A model generated the notes under the pieces. It did not search any database and had not been told where the DNA came from. It worked only from the letters and a program-made list of their open reading frames with translations. A DNA stretch of 64,000 nucleotides from Candidatus Poribacteria bacterium (lineage in GTDB: Bacteria > Poribacteria > WGA-4E > WGA-3G). Numbering within the stretch: the first letter of the stretch is position 1; each line of letters opens with the position of its first letter. The DNA is taken from the NCBI GenBank assembly GCA_022827225.1, contig JAJDTJ010000128.1, positions 1 through 64,000 on the forward strand, read 5' to 3'. The translations under genes were made by a program, and so were the position numbers. Of this stretch, positions 20,402 to 28,974 are shown piece after piece.

Positions 20402-20580
20402 CAGTTGTCAGTCGTCAGTACGATTTTTCTGCGAAGAATCTTTCAGTGGTCAGTTAAGAGGTTCCTTATGGAAGACTGTGAAACGAAAAGTAACCGCCAC
20501 AAGGGGATGACTGATAACTGAAAGGGCGCAACCCGTACGGATTACTGATAACCAGTACGCTGACAACTGATAACCTTTTA
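20402..20580. repeat. Cluster of CTGACGACTG / CTGATAACTGA-type short repeats
   Basis: The gap before the malate-dehydrogenase-like gene has several degenerate copies of a 10-18 nt word, such as GTCAGTCGTCAGTA at 20407-20420 (reverse orientation), GACTGATAACTGAAAG and CTGACAACTGATAACC. The same word recurs in other gaps (15966-15996, 17297-17316, 40237-40256, 45302-45330, 51250-51266), usually beside gene ends. Confidence 0.6.
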
Positions 20581-20588
20581 GGTGATAA

Positions 20589-21503
20589 ATGAAAGTAGTT
20601 TTGTTGGGCAACAGTCAGTTCGCCGTTTCGACTGCCTGGGGTTTGTGTCAATCAGAGACGGAAACCAGCGAAATTGTCTTTGTGTCGGATGCGACATCGA
20701 CGAAAAATAGGTTTGTCCCGTCAAAAGAGGGTACACCAGAAAGTCTCCGCGATCTCGTAGAATCAAACGCACTGAGCGCAAGTGATACAACCATCTCATT
20801 TTCCGATTCGTTGGAGGAGTTGTCTGGTACAGACGTAATTATCCTACTCCCTCCGACCGGACAATCCGGTTTCCGATCACATCAAGCATCAAAGACGACG
20901 GGTCTCGCGCTTGTGAAGCGATTTGTACCCGAAATCCAGCAGCACGCATCTGATGCTACCGTCTTGGTAGCAATATCACCCGCGAATTTCATTGCTGCAT
21001 GGCTGTATCAGGCACTCGGCGGTGGAAAAATTATCGGGCTCGGAAACGGAATCGCAACGGCACACTTAACAGCTGAAATTGCGAAACGTGCCGAAGTCTC
21101 AGTAAAAGATGTGACAGCACTGACGATCGGGAGCGACGCAGAGACGTACCCACTTCCACAGTACTGTCGAGTGAACGGTATACCGCTGACACAACTCATC
21201 CCAGATGCTGATGTCGAAAGTCTCTGTGAAGTCGTATCGCAGCGTTACACCAACAATACACAATCGGAATATACACAGATAAGCCATATTTTACAAATCG
21301 TTTCAGCAATCGCGCTTGATAAAAAACGGGTGATGAGTGTTGGTACACATATATCCGCTGGTGAAACATCGGTTTACCTGAATGTACCTGCCCAAATCGG
21401 GAGTAACGGCGTGGAGGCTATTGTTCCGCTTGAATTGGATGCGGATCAGCGCGAGCGGTTCAAAAAGTTAGTCATCCAGAGCGCGGAAGACCAAGCTCCT
21501 TAA
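20589..21503 (+). CDS. Malate/lactate dehydrogenase-like protein lacking the catalytic residues
   Basis: 304 residues. The N-terminal Rossmann start (KVVLLGNSQFAVSTAWGL) and the C-terminal half (VNGIPLTQLI; NVPAQIGSNGVEAIVPLEL) follow the LDH/MDH fold closely. At the places where active enzymes carry the catalytic Asp-Arg pair (D-x-A-R-F-R) this protein has IATAHL. Where they carry the catalytic histidine (GGHGD) it has IGSDAE. The substrate-binding arginine loop is also changed. It is therefore probably not a dehydrogenase and may have become a binding or regulatory protein. It is followed by an XdhC-family gene. Confidence 0.7.
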   Translation: MKVVLLGNSQFAVSTAWGLCQSETETSEIVFVSDATSTKNRFVPSKEGTPESLRDLVESNALSASDTTISFSDSLEELSGTDVIILLPPTGQSGFRSHQASKTTGLALVKRFVPEIQQHASDATVLVAISPANFIAAWLYQALGGGKIIGLGNGIATAHLTAEIAKRAEVSVKDVTALTIGSDAETYPLPQYCRVNGIPLTQLIPDADVESLCEVVSQRYTNNTQSEYTQISHILQIVSAIALDKKRVMSVGTHISAGETSVYLNVPAQIGSNGVEAIVPLELDADQRERFKKLVIQSAEDQAP

Positions 21504-21591
21504 CATTTTCGACGTTTCGCTATCGTAGGTTGGGTTGAACACAGTGAAACTCAACGGCTTTTTGGACCTGACGATTGACTGCTAACAAAAA

Positions 21592-22713
21592 ATGCGAGAA
21601 ATATACCAAAAAATCCCTGAACTCATCGAATCCGATCAAGTCGGTGCCTACTGTACGGTTGTCGAAACGAAAGGTTCAACACCGCAAAAACCCGGCTCGA
21701 AGTTGCTCATCCTCCCAGATTTGCGGAACATCGGGACGCTCGGTGGCGGCTGCGTAGAAGCGGAAGCGCGCAGACAAGCGATAGGGTTGATGCAAGGTGG
21801 AGTACCGCGACTCCTCGAATTCCAATTGGATAGCGATTACGGATGGGACGATGGACTCATCTGTGGTGGGAATATGAAAATTTTCATTGACCTACCGAGA
21901 ACTGAAGCGGAAGCCGAGATGTTCGCACGTCTCCAAGCGCTGAACGCCGAAAAAACGCCTATCGTCTGCGCGACCGTCGTGACGAGCAGTAAACCGGGCG
22001 TTGATGTCGGTATGAAAATGATCTTCGCGACGACCGGTGAACGGATCGGCACATTGGGTGATTCGGAGCTGGAGACAGCCGTCGAAGCGGAAACTGCCGG
22101 AGTCCTCGAAGCCAACCGGGCGCGCCTGTTTCGTGAAAACGAGACAGCTGCAGTCTTTTTAGAACCGTTGCAACCCCGCCCGACGCTGCTCATCGCCGGG
22201 GCAGGTCACGTCGGTCAGGCACTCTGCCATCTCGCAAGTTGGTTAGATTTCGATGTCGTTATTGTTGACGATCGCGCCGATTTTGCCGCCGTTGAACGTT
22301 TGCCCGAAGCAGACAAGATCATCATCGGCGACATCGCTACCGAACTCCGAAATTACCCGATTACCCCGCTCACATACGTCGTGATTGTCACCCGTGGACA
22401 CCAGCACGATGAATCTGCGTTACATAGTGTTGTCGAATCAGATGCGCGTTATATCGGCTTAATAGGGAGCCGTCGTAAGATTAAGTTGATCTTTGACGAT
22501 TTAATGGAGGTCGGGATTTCTAAAGAGAGACTCCAGCAGGTTTATGCACCGATCGGGTTAGATATTAACTCGAAGACCGTGCCGGAGATTGCTGTCAGTA
22601 TCGCATCACAGTTGATCCAGGTCCGCAACGCCGCTGAAAATATCCAGACCTTTGACGCGCAACCCGCACGAATGCCGACCATTAAAGTGACAGGAGGCGA
22701 GAAAAATGTATGA
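21592..22713 (+). CDS. XdhC/CoxI family protein
   Basis: 373 residues. The N-terminal XdhC/CoxI domain (TVVETKGSTPQKPGSKL, GTLGGGCVEAEARRQA) is joined to a C-terminal Rossmann domain (LLIAGAGHVGQALCHLA, VDDRADFA, YIGLIGSRRK). XdhC proteins bind the molybdenum cofactor, favour its sulfuration and insert it into xanthine-dehydrogenase-type enzymes. No molybdenum hydroxylase gene is in the window. The start ATG lacks a clear ribosome site. It overlaps the next gene by 8 nt. Confidence 0.88.
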   Translation: MREIYQKIPELIESDQVGAYCTVVETKGSTPQKPGSKLLILPDLRNIGTLGGGCVEAEARRQAIGLMQGGVPRLLEFQLDSDYGWDDGLICGGNMKIFIDLPRTEAEAEMFARLQALNAEKTPIVCATVVTSSKPGVDVGMKMIFATTGERIGTLGDSELETAVEAETAGVLEANRARLFRENETAAVFLEPLQPRPTLLIAGAGHVGQALCHLASWLDFDVVIVDDRADFAAVERLPEADKIIIGDIATELRNYPITPLTYVVIVTRGHQHDESALHSVVESDARYIGLIGSRRKIKLIFDDLMEVGISKERLQQVYAPIGLDINSKTVPEIAVSIASQLIQVRNAAENIQTFDAQPARMPTIKVTGGEKNV

Positions 22714-23326
22714 TATTTACATGGAGGATATTGCCCACATCGATCAGCCAGACGAATTGGAAGATATCCAACTCAATTGGGGGCCATCAGTATTTGTTAA
22801 CACTCCCAATGGTCCCCGCGATCTCCGCACCGCCACTGCTACTCCGGAGTTTTGGGATATTTGGCACCGCAACAAGGAGGCTCTCAAAGCCGTGGGTATC
22901 TTTCCTTCACGCGAACCGGAAGGTTGGGAAGTGCAATGGTGGATCAATGTTTCTGACCTTACTGATGGGGAAAAAGAAAATAATATTTGTATACCTGAAA
23001 ACGAATTTTATACACTCAGCGAAGTCATTGACCTTGTTAAGCAGACGCTTGATGGTGTAAGTGAACGGTCAGCGCAGAATAAACTCCGATATTCGTCCAA
23101 GGATGTCTATTGGCTCCTGCATGATATGCTCCGGTATGTGAGTCAGAATGTCTCGGGTGTGTTTGTTCTCCGACAAACTCAAAAAGACACATACAAGGTG
23201 AAACACATGGCAGAAGATTTTGCGAAACGTCGGTCAACCCGTAAACTCAAAGCAGAAATTAACCGAACAGCAAAATATCTCGAAGAACTAACAGGCAGAC
23301 GCCCCTCATGGGGTGAAGAAGAGTAG
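22706..23326 (+). CDS. Protein of unknown function, coupled to the xdhC-like gene
   Basis: 206 residues, no family recognised. Acidic N-terminal half with aromatic-rich stretches (FWDIWHRNKEALKAVG; GWEVQWWINVSDL). A more basic helical C-terminus (KRRSTRKLKAEINRTAKYL) could bind nucleic acid or a partner protein. It starts eight bases before the xdhC-like stop, so the two are probably co-translated. No signal peptide. Confidence 0.6.
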   Translation: MYDIYMEDIAHIDQPDELEDIQLNWGPSVFVNTPNGPRDLRTATATPEFWDIWHRNKEALKAVGIFPSREPEGWEVQWWINVSDLTDGEKENNICIPENEFYTLSEVIDLVKQTLDGVSERSAQNKLRYSSKDVYWLLHDMLRYVSQNVSGVFVLRQTQKDTYKVKHMAEDFAKRRSTRKLKAEINRTAKYLEELTGRRPSWGEEE

Positions 23327-23371
23327 ATGTGCCGCAAATGCCAAAGTTTGACGAACCAAGGAGCATATTTC

Positions 23372-24268
23372 GTGAATCAAGAACCTAAAGTAACAGTTGA
23401 AAATATTGAGATGTCCGTAGATGCATTGGATGTTGAGAAAGCCGCTGACATCTTTGAGGAACACGGCTGTCTTGTCGTCCGCGGGCTGATGGCACCGTAT
23501 ATTGAAGCGATACACAAAGATATTGAAGCAGCCGCTGCGGAATCCATATCGCTACTCGACAAAGCAGAACGGATTGTTGAGGGGTGGCGCACGCCGAACG
23601 GTACGCTGTTCCTACCGGCACCCGACGGCTACGAACGCGACAAACAGATCATGGTGTTAGCCGTAAATTATCAGACGAGCGCGGCGTTTTTCCAATCCGC
23701 TTTTGATGAAAACACTGCCGATCTCGTCGAGGCGATATTAGGACCGAATGTCGAGATTTTCGGCAACGGACAGTGCCTTTATAAGGAACCGGTCGGTGGA
23801 CACCCGAAACATCTCCATCAGGATTCCGCGTACTTTGAACACCGCTATCAGGGACCTGTCGGTATTTTGAGTTATGTTGTAGACACTGACTTGGTAAACG
23901 GTGCGTTACATGTCGTGCCCGGTTCACACCGTCTCGGACAACTCAAGCATATTGATACATTTTCGCACCTCGGTCTGGCGGAGGATGAGTGGCCCTGGGA
24001 GAGCGCGCTCCCTGTCTCTGGCAACGCAGGCGATTCGATCTTCTTTAACGTCAAGACTGTACACGGTTCCAAACAGAATATGTCGGATAAACCACGTCCA
24101 ATTTTCATCAATCGCTACCGTCGAACAGATGACTTCGTAATCATCGGTGGGACAACAACAGCAAACCGCGCCGAAGCAGAAAAACGTGCCGCTGCAGCTG
24201 AAGAAGCAAAGAAATCCAATAGCGATCGGGGTTTGATGTTACGTGGGTTCCGACCGTTTGCTGTATAA
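23372..24268 (+). CDS. Phytanoyl-CoA dioxygenase (PhyH) family protein
   Basis: 298 residues. Predicted Fe(II)/2-oxoglutarate dioxygenase with the facial triad HLHQDSAYF (HxD) and a distal histidine in VHGSKQN, and the 2-oxoglutarate-binding arginine in INRYRR. PGSHRLG is the usual family turn. GTG 23372 is chosen because AAGGAG lies eight bases upstream; an ATG at 23327 directly after the preceding stop gives 15 extra residues without a ribosome site. The C-terminal 30 residues are charged (AEAEKRAAAAEEAKK). The substrate is unknown. Confidence 0.85.
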   Translation: MNQEPKVTVENIEMSVDALDVEKAADIFEEHGCLVVRGLMAPYIEAIHKDIEAAAAESISLLDKAERIVEGWRTPNGTLFLPAPDGYERDKQIMVLAVNYQTSAAFFQSAFDENTADLVEAILGPNVEIFGNGQCLYKEPVGGHPKHLHQDSAYFEHRYQGPVGILSYVVDTDLVNGALHVVPGSHRLGQLKHIDTFSHLGLAEDEWPWESALPVSGNAGDSIFFNVKTVHGSKQNMSDKPRPIFINRYRRTDDFVIIGGTTTANRAEAEKRAAAAEEAKKSNSDRGLMLRGFRPFAV

Positions 24269-24307
24269 GGACAACAATAGACAAATATAGGAATTATTAC
24301 TTTCGGA

Positions 24308-24328
24308 GGCGTGGTTTGGAACCGCGCC
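24308..24328. repeat. GGTTTCCAACC-type palindrome between convergent genes
   Basis: GGCGTGGTT-TGG-AACCGCGCC forms a nine-pair stem with one G-U pair, between the converging PhyH and WD40 genes. It may serve as a bidirectional terminator, though the T tract (TATTCTTTAA) is weak. Relatives occur at 30087-30108 and 56938-56957. Confidence 0.6.
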
Positions 24329-24360
24329 TATTCTTTAACTGCAACCCTCTTTTCTGAAAA

Positions 24361-26607
24361 TTACGGCTCTATTTCCCAAATCAGGATCGTCCCGTCCTCA
24401 CTTCCGCTTGCAAGTGTTTGTCCATTGGGACTAAACGCAACTGAATTGATCCAAGCCCCGTGTCGGCTGAAACTCTTTTTCACCTGCAAAGTTGACATGT
24501 CCAACAACGCAATTGTGCCGTTTCTTCCTGCACACGCCAGCGTTTTACCATCCGGACTAAAAGTGAGAGATGTAATACCAACGACATGAAAAATCGGATC
24601 CGGTGGTGTTTTGCTTTTAGTGGAGGTTACCGTAGGTTTGACCATGGATAGATACAATCGGTCATCCTCAGTAAGGGTGGCTTTGTGTTGCAGGGTATCA
24701 GGATTCCACATTAGCATGAGGGTTGCTTTATGTTGGGCAGTGATAGGGTCCCATAGTAGAATACCGCGCCCACCGCCACTTGCAAGTGTTTGACCATCCG
24801 GACTAAAGGCGATCGCGCTTACTTTACCGACATGTCCCTCAAGCGTTGCTTTCAGTTTTCGACGGCGCAAATCCCAAAGACGGACAGTTTTATCAGAACT
24901 TCCGCTTGCGATTGTTTCTCCATCCGGACTAAAAGCGACAGAAAGTACATGATCTGTATGCCCTTTGAATGTTGCCTTATGGTGCCCAAAGAGATCGCCG
25001 CGTAGACGATGGAAAAAGGAATCGCGGGCTGTAGTCTTAGCATCCCACAACCGAATCGTTCCGTCACTACTTCCAGTCGCGAGTATCTCGCCATTTGGAC
25101 TGAAAGCAAGACCGCTTTGATTTGGAATTCGATTGTCCGGTATTTTACCATGTCCTTTGAGTGTGACTTGGTATTCACCTGTAACCGCATCCCATAGGAA
25201 AATCTCACCTTTTGAATCCGATGTTGAAGTAAGACGTAAACTCGCGAGTGTTTTCCCATTCGGAGAAAACGCAACCGACTGAACCCTTGATAGATGAAAA
25301 GAATTGAGAACTTGGAACTGACCGTTTGTTGTATTCCACAAGCGGATTAAGTTTTCATATCCACTGGCGAGTTTCTGTGCATCCGGACTGAATGCTATAG
25401 AATTCACCTCTGAACTATAGCCGCTAATAGTATGCTGAAGTTCGGAATTATCAATATCTGTAGTGTTTATATGCCACAAATAGATTTCAGACCTATTCCG
25501 CGCTGCGAGGATGCGACCATCGGAGCTGAATAGAAGATTGTGGAAATCACCCTTTCCTGTTAGTGTTGCCTTATGTTTCCCGGTATCAGTGTCCCAAAAT
25601 ACAATCTCGCCATCACTTGAAATCGCGAGGGTGCGTCCATCTGGACTAAACGCAGTGGATTCAACATGCTTTATCGGATAATCCACCAGTTTAGGAATAT
25701 TATTGGAAATCATAATCATTTTAACATACTTTTGATCCCTTATAGGAAGCGAACGTTTCAAATTTCCTGTGTGTGGGTCCCATAACTGAACCGTATTGTC
25801 GTCACCCCAATTTGTGCTCGCAATTGTTTCTCCATTAGGCGAAAATACTGGACGCGGATAATAACTCGCAACACCCAATCTCATCTTGATTTTTCCGGTG
25901 TCAGAATCCCACAAGCGAAATTCCCCGCGACTTGTGCCCTTCTTTATACCGTAAAGGAGGGTTCCATCCGGATTGAAGTTAATGCTATCATTTAAGGTCG
26001 TATCCTCTAGTCGTGCCTTAAATTCACCAGTAGTAATGTTCCACAATCGGAAATCACTATTCCTCCGACTCATAATTGTCTGTCCATCTGGACTGAACAC
26101 CACTTTGCTCCGGTCTTCATGCGGTGTAACGATGTTTTTGTGTTCTCCTGACGCAATGTCCCATAACCAAATAGTACCTGTAGAATCACTGCTCGCCAGC
26201 ATCTTGCCATCAGGACTAAACACAACAGATCCGATCCGTGCCGCATGCCCCTCAAAAGTCGCTTTAAGTTTGACTGTGTGTAAGTCCCAAAGTTCAATTG
26301 TGTTTTCATCCTTACCCTTCTTCGCGAATGTTTGCCAATCAGGACTAAAGACAGCGTCAATATGCCCAGCCAGAAGCTTTAGGGGTTTACCTGTCCGGAC
26401 ATCGTATAGCCATACCCCGATTGAACTCATCACGACGAGTTGCGTGTTATCAGGCGAAAGTTGATAAGACTTTATCTGCCCCTTTCCGAAGCGCATCTTT
26501 GCATCTTCAGGCAATTTCCAGCGCATGTAATCTTCCGCGAAGGTAGATGGGAGAAAGAGCATGCTGATGAGCAGCATTGCAGAGATAACAGTAAGTGTCC
26601 ATTTCAT
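24361..26607 (-). CDS. Secreted WD40 repeat protein
   Basis: About 748 residues. A signal peptide (MKWTLTVISAMLLISML... ending SFAE-like at the TFAED cleavage region) is followed by about 14-15 WD40 units. Units have the FSPDGKTLASGS core and end in LWD/LWN, enough for two beta-propellers. The exact unit count is uncertain because a few are degenerate (for example LMWNPDTLQ). Exported WD40 proteins are usually protein-interaction scaffolds. GGGAG before ATG 26607 supports the start over a TTG six codons upstream. It is transcribed away from the DUF420 gene's 3' end. Confidence 0.85.
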   Translation of the reverse strand: MKWTLTVISAMLLISMLFLPSTFAEDYMRWKLPEDAKMRFGKGQIKSYQLSPDNTQLVVMSSIGVWLYDVRTGKPLKLLAGHIDAVFSPDWQTFAKKGKDENTIELWDLHTVKLKATFEGHAARIGSVVFSPDGKMLASSDSTGTIWLWDIASGEHKNIVTPHEDRSKVVFSPDGQTIMSRRNSDFRLWNITTGEFKARLEDTTLNDSINFNPDGTLLYGIKKGTSRGEFRLWDSDTGKIKMRLGVASYYPRPVFSPNGETIASTNWGDDNTVQLWDPHTGNLKRSLPIRDQKYVKMIMISNNIPKLVDYPIKHVESTAFSPDGRTLAISSDGEIVFWDTDTGKHKATLTGKGDFHNLLFSSDGRILAARNRSEIYLWHINTTDIDNSELQHTISGYSSEVNSIAFSPDAQKLASGYENLIRLWNTTNGQFQVLNSFHLSRVQSVAFSPNGKTLASLRLTSTSDSKGEIFLWDAVTGEYQVTLKGHGKIPDNRIPNQSGLAFSPNGEILATGSSDGTIRLWDAKTTARDSFFHRLRGDLFGHHKATFKGHTDHVLSVAFSPDGETIASGSSDKTVRLWDLRRRKLKATLEGHVGKVSAIAFSPDGQTLASGGGRGILLWDPITAQHKATLMLMWNPDTLQHKATLTEDDRLYLSMVKPTVTSTKSKTPPDPIFHVVGITSLTFSPDGKTLACAGRNGTIALLDMSTLQVKKSFSRHGAWINSVAFSPNGQTLASGSEDGTILIWEIEP

Positions 26608-26673
26608 AAATCGGATGCTCCCCAAGAAACACTTGTAGGATTATGTATTAAAATCCAATCGTCGTTATTGTGG

Positions 26674-27093
26674 TCAACCTAACTGATACAGCATCAAATA
26701 GATAATCACACCTGTTACCGAGACATACAGCCAGATTGGAAAGGTAATTTTTGCGATGCGACGGTGTGCATCAAACCGTTCGCGCCACGCCAAGTAGAGC
26801 GTACGCAACGCCAACGGCACGATGACAAACGCCAATAGGATATGCGAAATCAGGATGGTAAAATAGACGGGACGAATCCATCCCCGCTGTGTGAACGGTT
26901 TTGACCCAGCATTGGCGTGGTAGATAACGTAACTCACAAGGAAAAGCACAGACACACCAAAAGCCGCGAGCATACAGTTTTTATGTGCCGTAATTTTTCG
27001 TTGACGAATAAATACATACCCGATTGTTAGCAGGATGCCACTGATTGTGTTTAGTGTTGCGTTGACTGTTGGCAGATCCGAGATTTCAAGCAC
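26674..27093 (-). CDS. DUF420 family membrane protein
   Basis: 139 residues with four predicted transmembrane helices. The internal pattern RQRKITAHKNCMLAAFGVS, YHANAGSKPFT and ISHILLAFVIVPLALRTLY matches the DUF420 family, linked in the literature to cytochrome oxidase or haem-copper oxidase genes. The conserved histidines (AHKN, YHANAG, SHILLA) are candidate haem or metal ligands. GTG start with AGGAGGAA five bases upstream. No oxidase gene is adjacent, so its role here is not shown by context. Confidence 0.8.
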   Translation of the reverse strand: MLEISDLPTVNATLNTISGILLTIGYVFIRQRKITAHKNCMLAAFGVSVLFLVSYVIYHANAGSKPFTQRGWIRPVYFTILISHILLAFVIVPLALRTLYLAWRERFDAHRRIAKITFPIWLYVSVTGVIIYLMLYQLG

Positions 27094-27144
27094 GTCTTCC
27101 TCCTATGTCCTTACTTCGGCACAACAGAGTGCCCTTGCTACTTT

Positions 27145-28023
27145 CTATCGGGGCCACCGATACGCTTGCGCCCCTTTGGAATTCTCTAACGCAAATTCCC
27201 ACCGTTGACACCACGTTTCGTATTGCGTATTACCGGCTTCAGGACGCAGACGACTCCGCATCAGAAACGCTGGATAGAACGGACGACCCGTCGGCTGATA
27301 GACATCGTGATACCGCAGATCGAAGCTCCAGCGGACGCTTTCCGATTCGTTTGGTTTCGCGCTGTGGAGCGTGTAATTATGGAACAGAATAACACCGCCT
27401 GCACGGATCGGCAACGCTTGCGGTGTGAGGTTAGGGGGGCGATGTTCCGGTAGCACTGTCAACCCTGCCTCGTTCCAGTCGTGTCTGAAAAGCCCCATCT
27501 TATGACTCCCCGGCATCACCTGTAGACACCCATTTTCCAATGTCGCATCTACAATCGGAATCCAGACGGTTAGCATAAAATAGGGATCGGTATCGGGCCA
27601 GCAGACACCTGCATCCTGATGCCAAGGTGTGGGTGCCCGCTGCGATTTCTCTTTTGGTAGAACAGCACGGATATGTTGGATCGGATTGCAAATAATCTCG
27701 GAACCGACAAAGGACTCTGCGATGTCGAGAATCTTCGGGTTCTTGAGGAAGTTAAACGTCGCTTCACCGCGCGCCTGCATAATATCCAAATTCGCCGTTA
27801 CCTCTGGTGCCTCGTTCGCAAGATGGAGCAGCCGTTCCGTGAACGGTTTATCGGCGTGTTTATCACTAACTTTTCCCTCCACGTGCAATTTCTCAGCACG
27901 TTCCGCAACAATCCGCTCATACTCAGCAATCACAGGACCCAGATCGTTTTCATCAAGTACATCTTCGAGCAGTAGATATCCGTTGTCTTGAAAGAACGAG
28001 ACGTGAGATTCAGTCAAATGCAT
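27145..28023 (-). CDS. Phytanoyl-CoA dioxygenase (PhyH) family protein
   Basis: 292 residues. Facial triad: WHQDAG (HxD) and LHSAKPN (distal His), with the 2-oxoglutarate arginine in RWSFDLRY. PGSHKMG is the family turn. The 2-residue spacing of the HxD and the aromatic context are normal for active dioxygenases. AAGGAGG precedes the ATG. It lies downstream of a second PhyH gene on the same strand with 27 bases between, so the two are probably one operon. Confidence 0.88.
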   Translation of the reverse strand: MHLTESHVSFFQDNGYLLLEDVLDENDLGPVIAEYERIVAERAEKLHVEGKVSDKHADKPFTERLLHLANEAPEVTANLDIMQARGEATFNFLKNPKILDIAESFVGSEIICNPIQHIRAVLPKEKSQRAPTPWHQDAGVCWPDTDPYFMLTVWIPIVDATLENGCLQVMPGSHKMGLFRHDWNEAGLTVLPEHRPPNLTPQALPIRAGGVILFHNYTLHSAKPNESESVRWSFDLRYHDVYQPTGRPFYPAFLMRSRLRPEAGNTQYETWCQRWEFALENSKGAQAYRWPR

Positions 28024-28050
28024 AATTGCGTCCTCCTTGCGTTATAGACG

Positions 28051-28854
28051 CTATCCCCATCGCTGTTCGGGTGGATCAAAGACGAATCCGTGGAAAAACT
28101 TCCGCTGTTCTGGCGAGAGTTGTTTGTTGTAGAAATGTTTAGGGTACCCCCAATGCTCCTGCGAGGCGATCATCCATGGATGTTCATAGGCGTAGTAGAG
28201 CATCTCGCGCCGACCCTCCGGTTTCGTGAAGATGCCAGCGGAATGCCAGACGGCGTTGTGGAAGAGAATAGCGCTCCCCGGCGGCGCGCACACCTCAAGT
28301 GCACCCGGATATTGATATGGATAGCGTAGGTCTTCATGACTTGGATCGTACATCGCTGTGTGGCTGCCCGGTATGAGCCACAGATTCCCTTGTCCACCTT
28401 CTGTCATATCCGTGAGATAATAACCGATTTTCAGTTGCAGAAACGGAATCGGGCGGAGGTTGCGGTAGCCTTCATCGTGCCCATCAATGTGCCACCCCAT
28501 CGAACGTTCCATAAGATCCGAACCGTGCTCAACGATAGCATCCGAAGCATGATGGTGTGGCATCTTGTTGAGTAATCCTGTGACGTAAGATAGCATCGGC
28601 TGCCAATCCAAGAGTTCCAAGAACGCCGGATGGTCACCGAGGATATAGAAGATACGGGTACTCTTCTCGCCGTGAATATGTGTCATCCCAGTCTGGGGTA
28701 CCCCTTTTTCCTCGCGTTCCCGCCGTATCTCTACAGATTCAGCGAGAGCACTCCTGAGTATTTCAATGTGTGAAGGCGCGAGAAAATTTTCCAAAACGAG
28801 ATAGCCGTTGTTCTGAAAAAAGAACTTCTCAGCATCAGTCAATTCGTGTGGCAT
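28051..28854 (-). CDS. Phytanoyl-CoA dioxygenase (PhyH) family protein
   Basis: 267 residues. HxD motif in GWHIDGHDEG, distal histidine in VWHSAG, and arginine in GRREMLYYAY. The NLWLIPGSHTAM turn is conserved. Sequence similarity to the other PhyH genes of the window is low outside these motifs, so they act on different substrates or are old duplicates. It is first of the two-gene PhyH operon and follows an amidohydrolase gene after 120 nt on the same strand, suggesting a shared catabolic role. Confidence 0.87.
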   Translation of the reverse strand: MPHELTDAEKFFFQNNGYLVLENFLAPSHIEILRSALAESVEIRREREEKGVPQTGMTHIHGEKSTRIFYILGDHPAFLELLDWQPMLSYVTGLLNKMPHHHASDAIVEHGSDLMERSMGWHIDGHDEGYRNLRPIPFLQLKIGYYLTDMTEGGQGNLWLIPGSHTAMYDPSHEDLRYPYQYPGALEVCAPPGSAILFHNAVWHSAGIFTKPEGRREMLYYAYEHPWMIASQEHWGYPKHFYNKQLSPEQRKFFHGFVFDPPEQRWG

Positions 28855-28974
28855 GTCGTCAATCCTCTTTCCTTTACACGATGGGGCGTTGCGGAGACCG
28901 GGTTATCCGGTTTCCCCAACGAGCGTGTAATGTCAGGTCCCCATCACAGAGTCCTCACATATTTTCGGATTTTA

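Noticed and set aside
20468-20521. A 17-codon frame in the repeat-rich gap
   Set aside because: Too short, built partly from the dispersed CTGATAACTGA word, and no partner or conservation can be seen.
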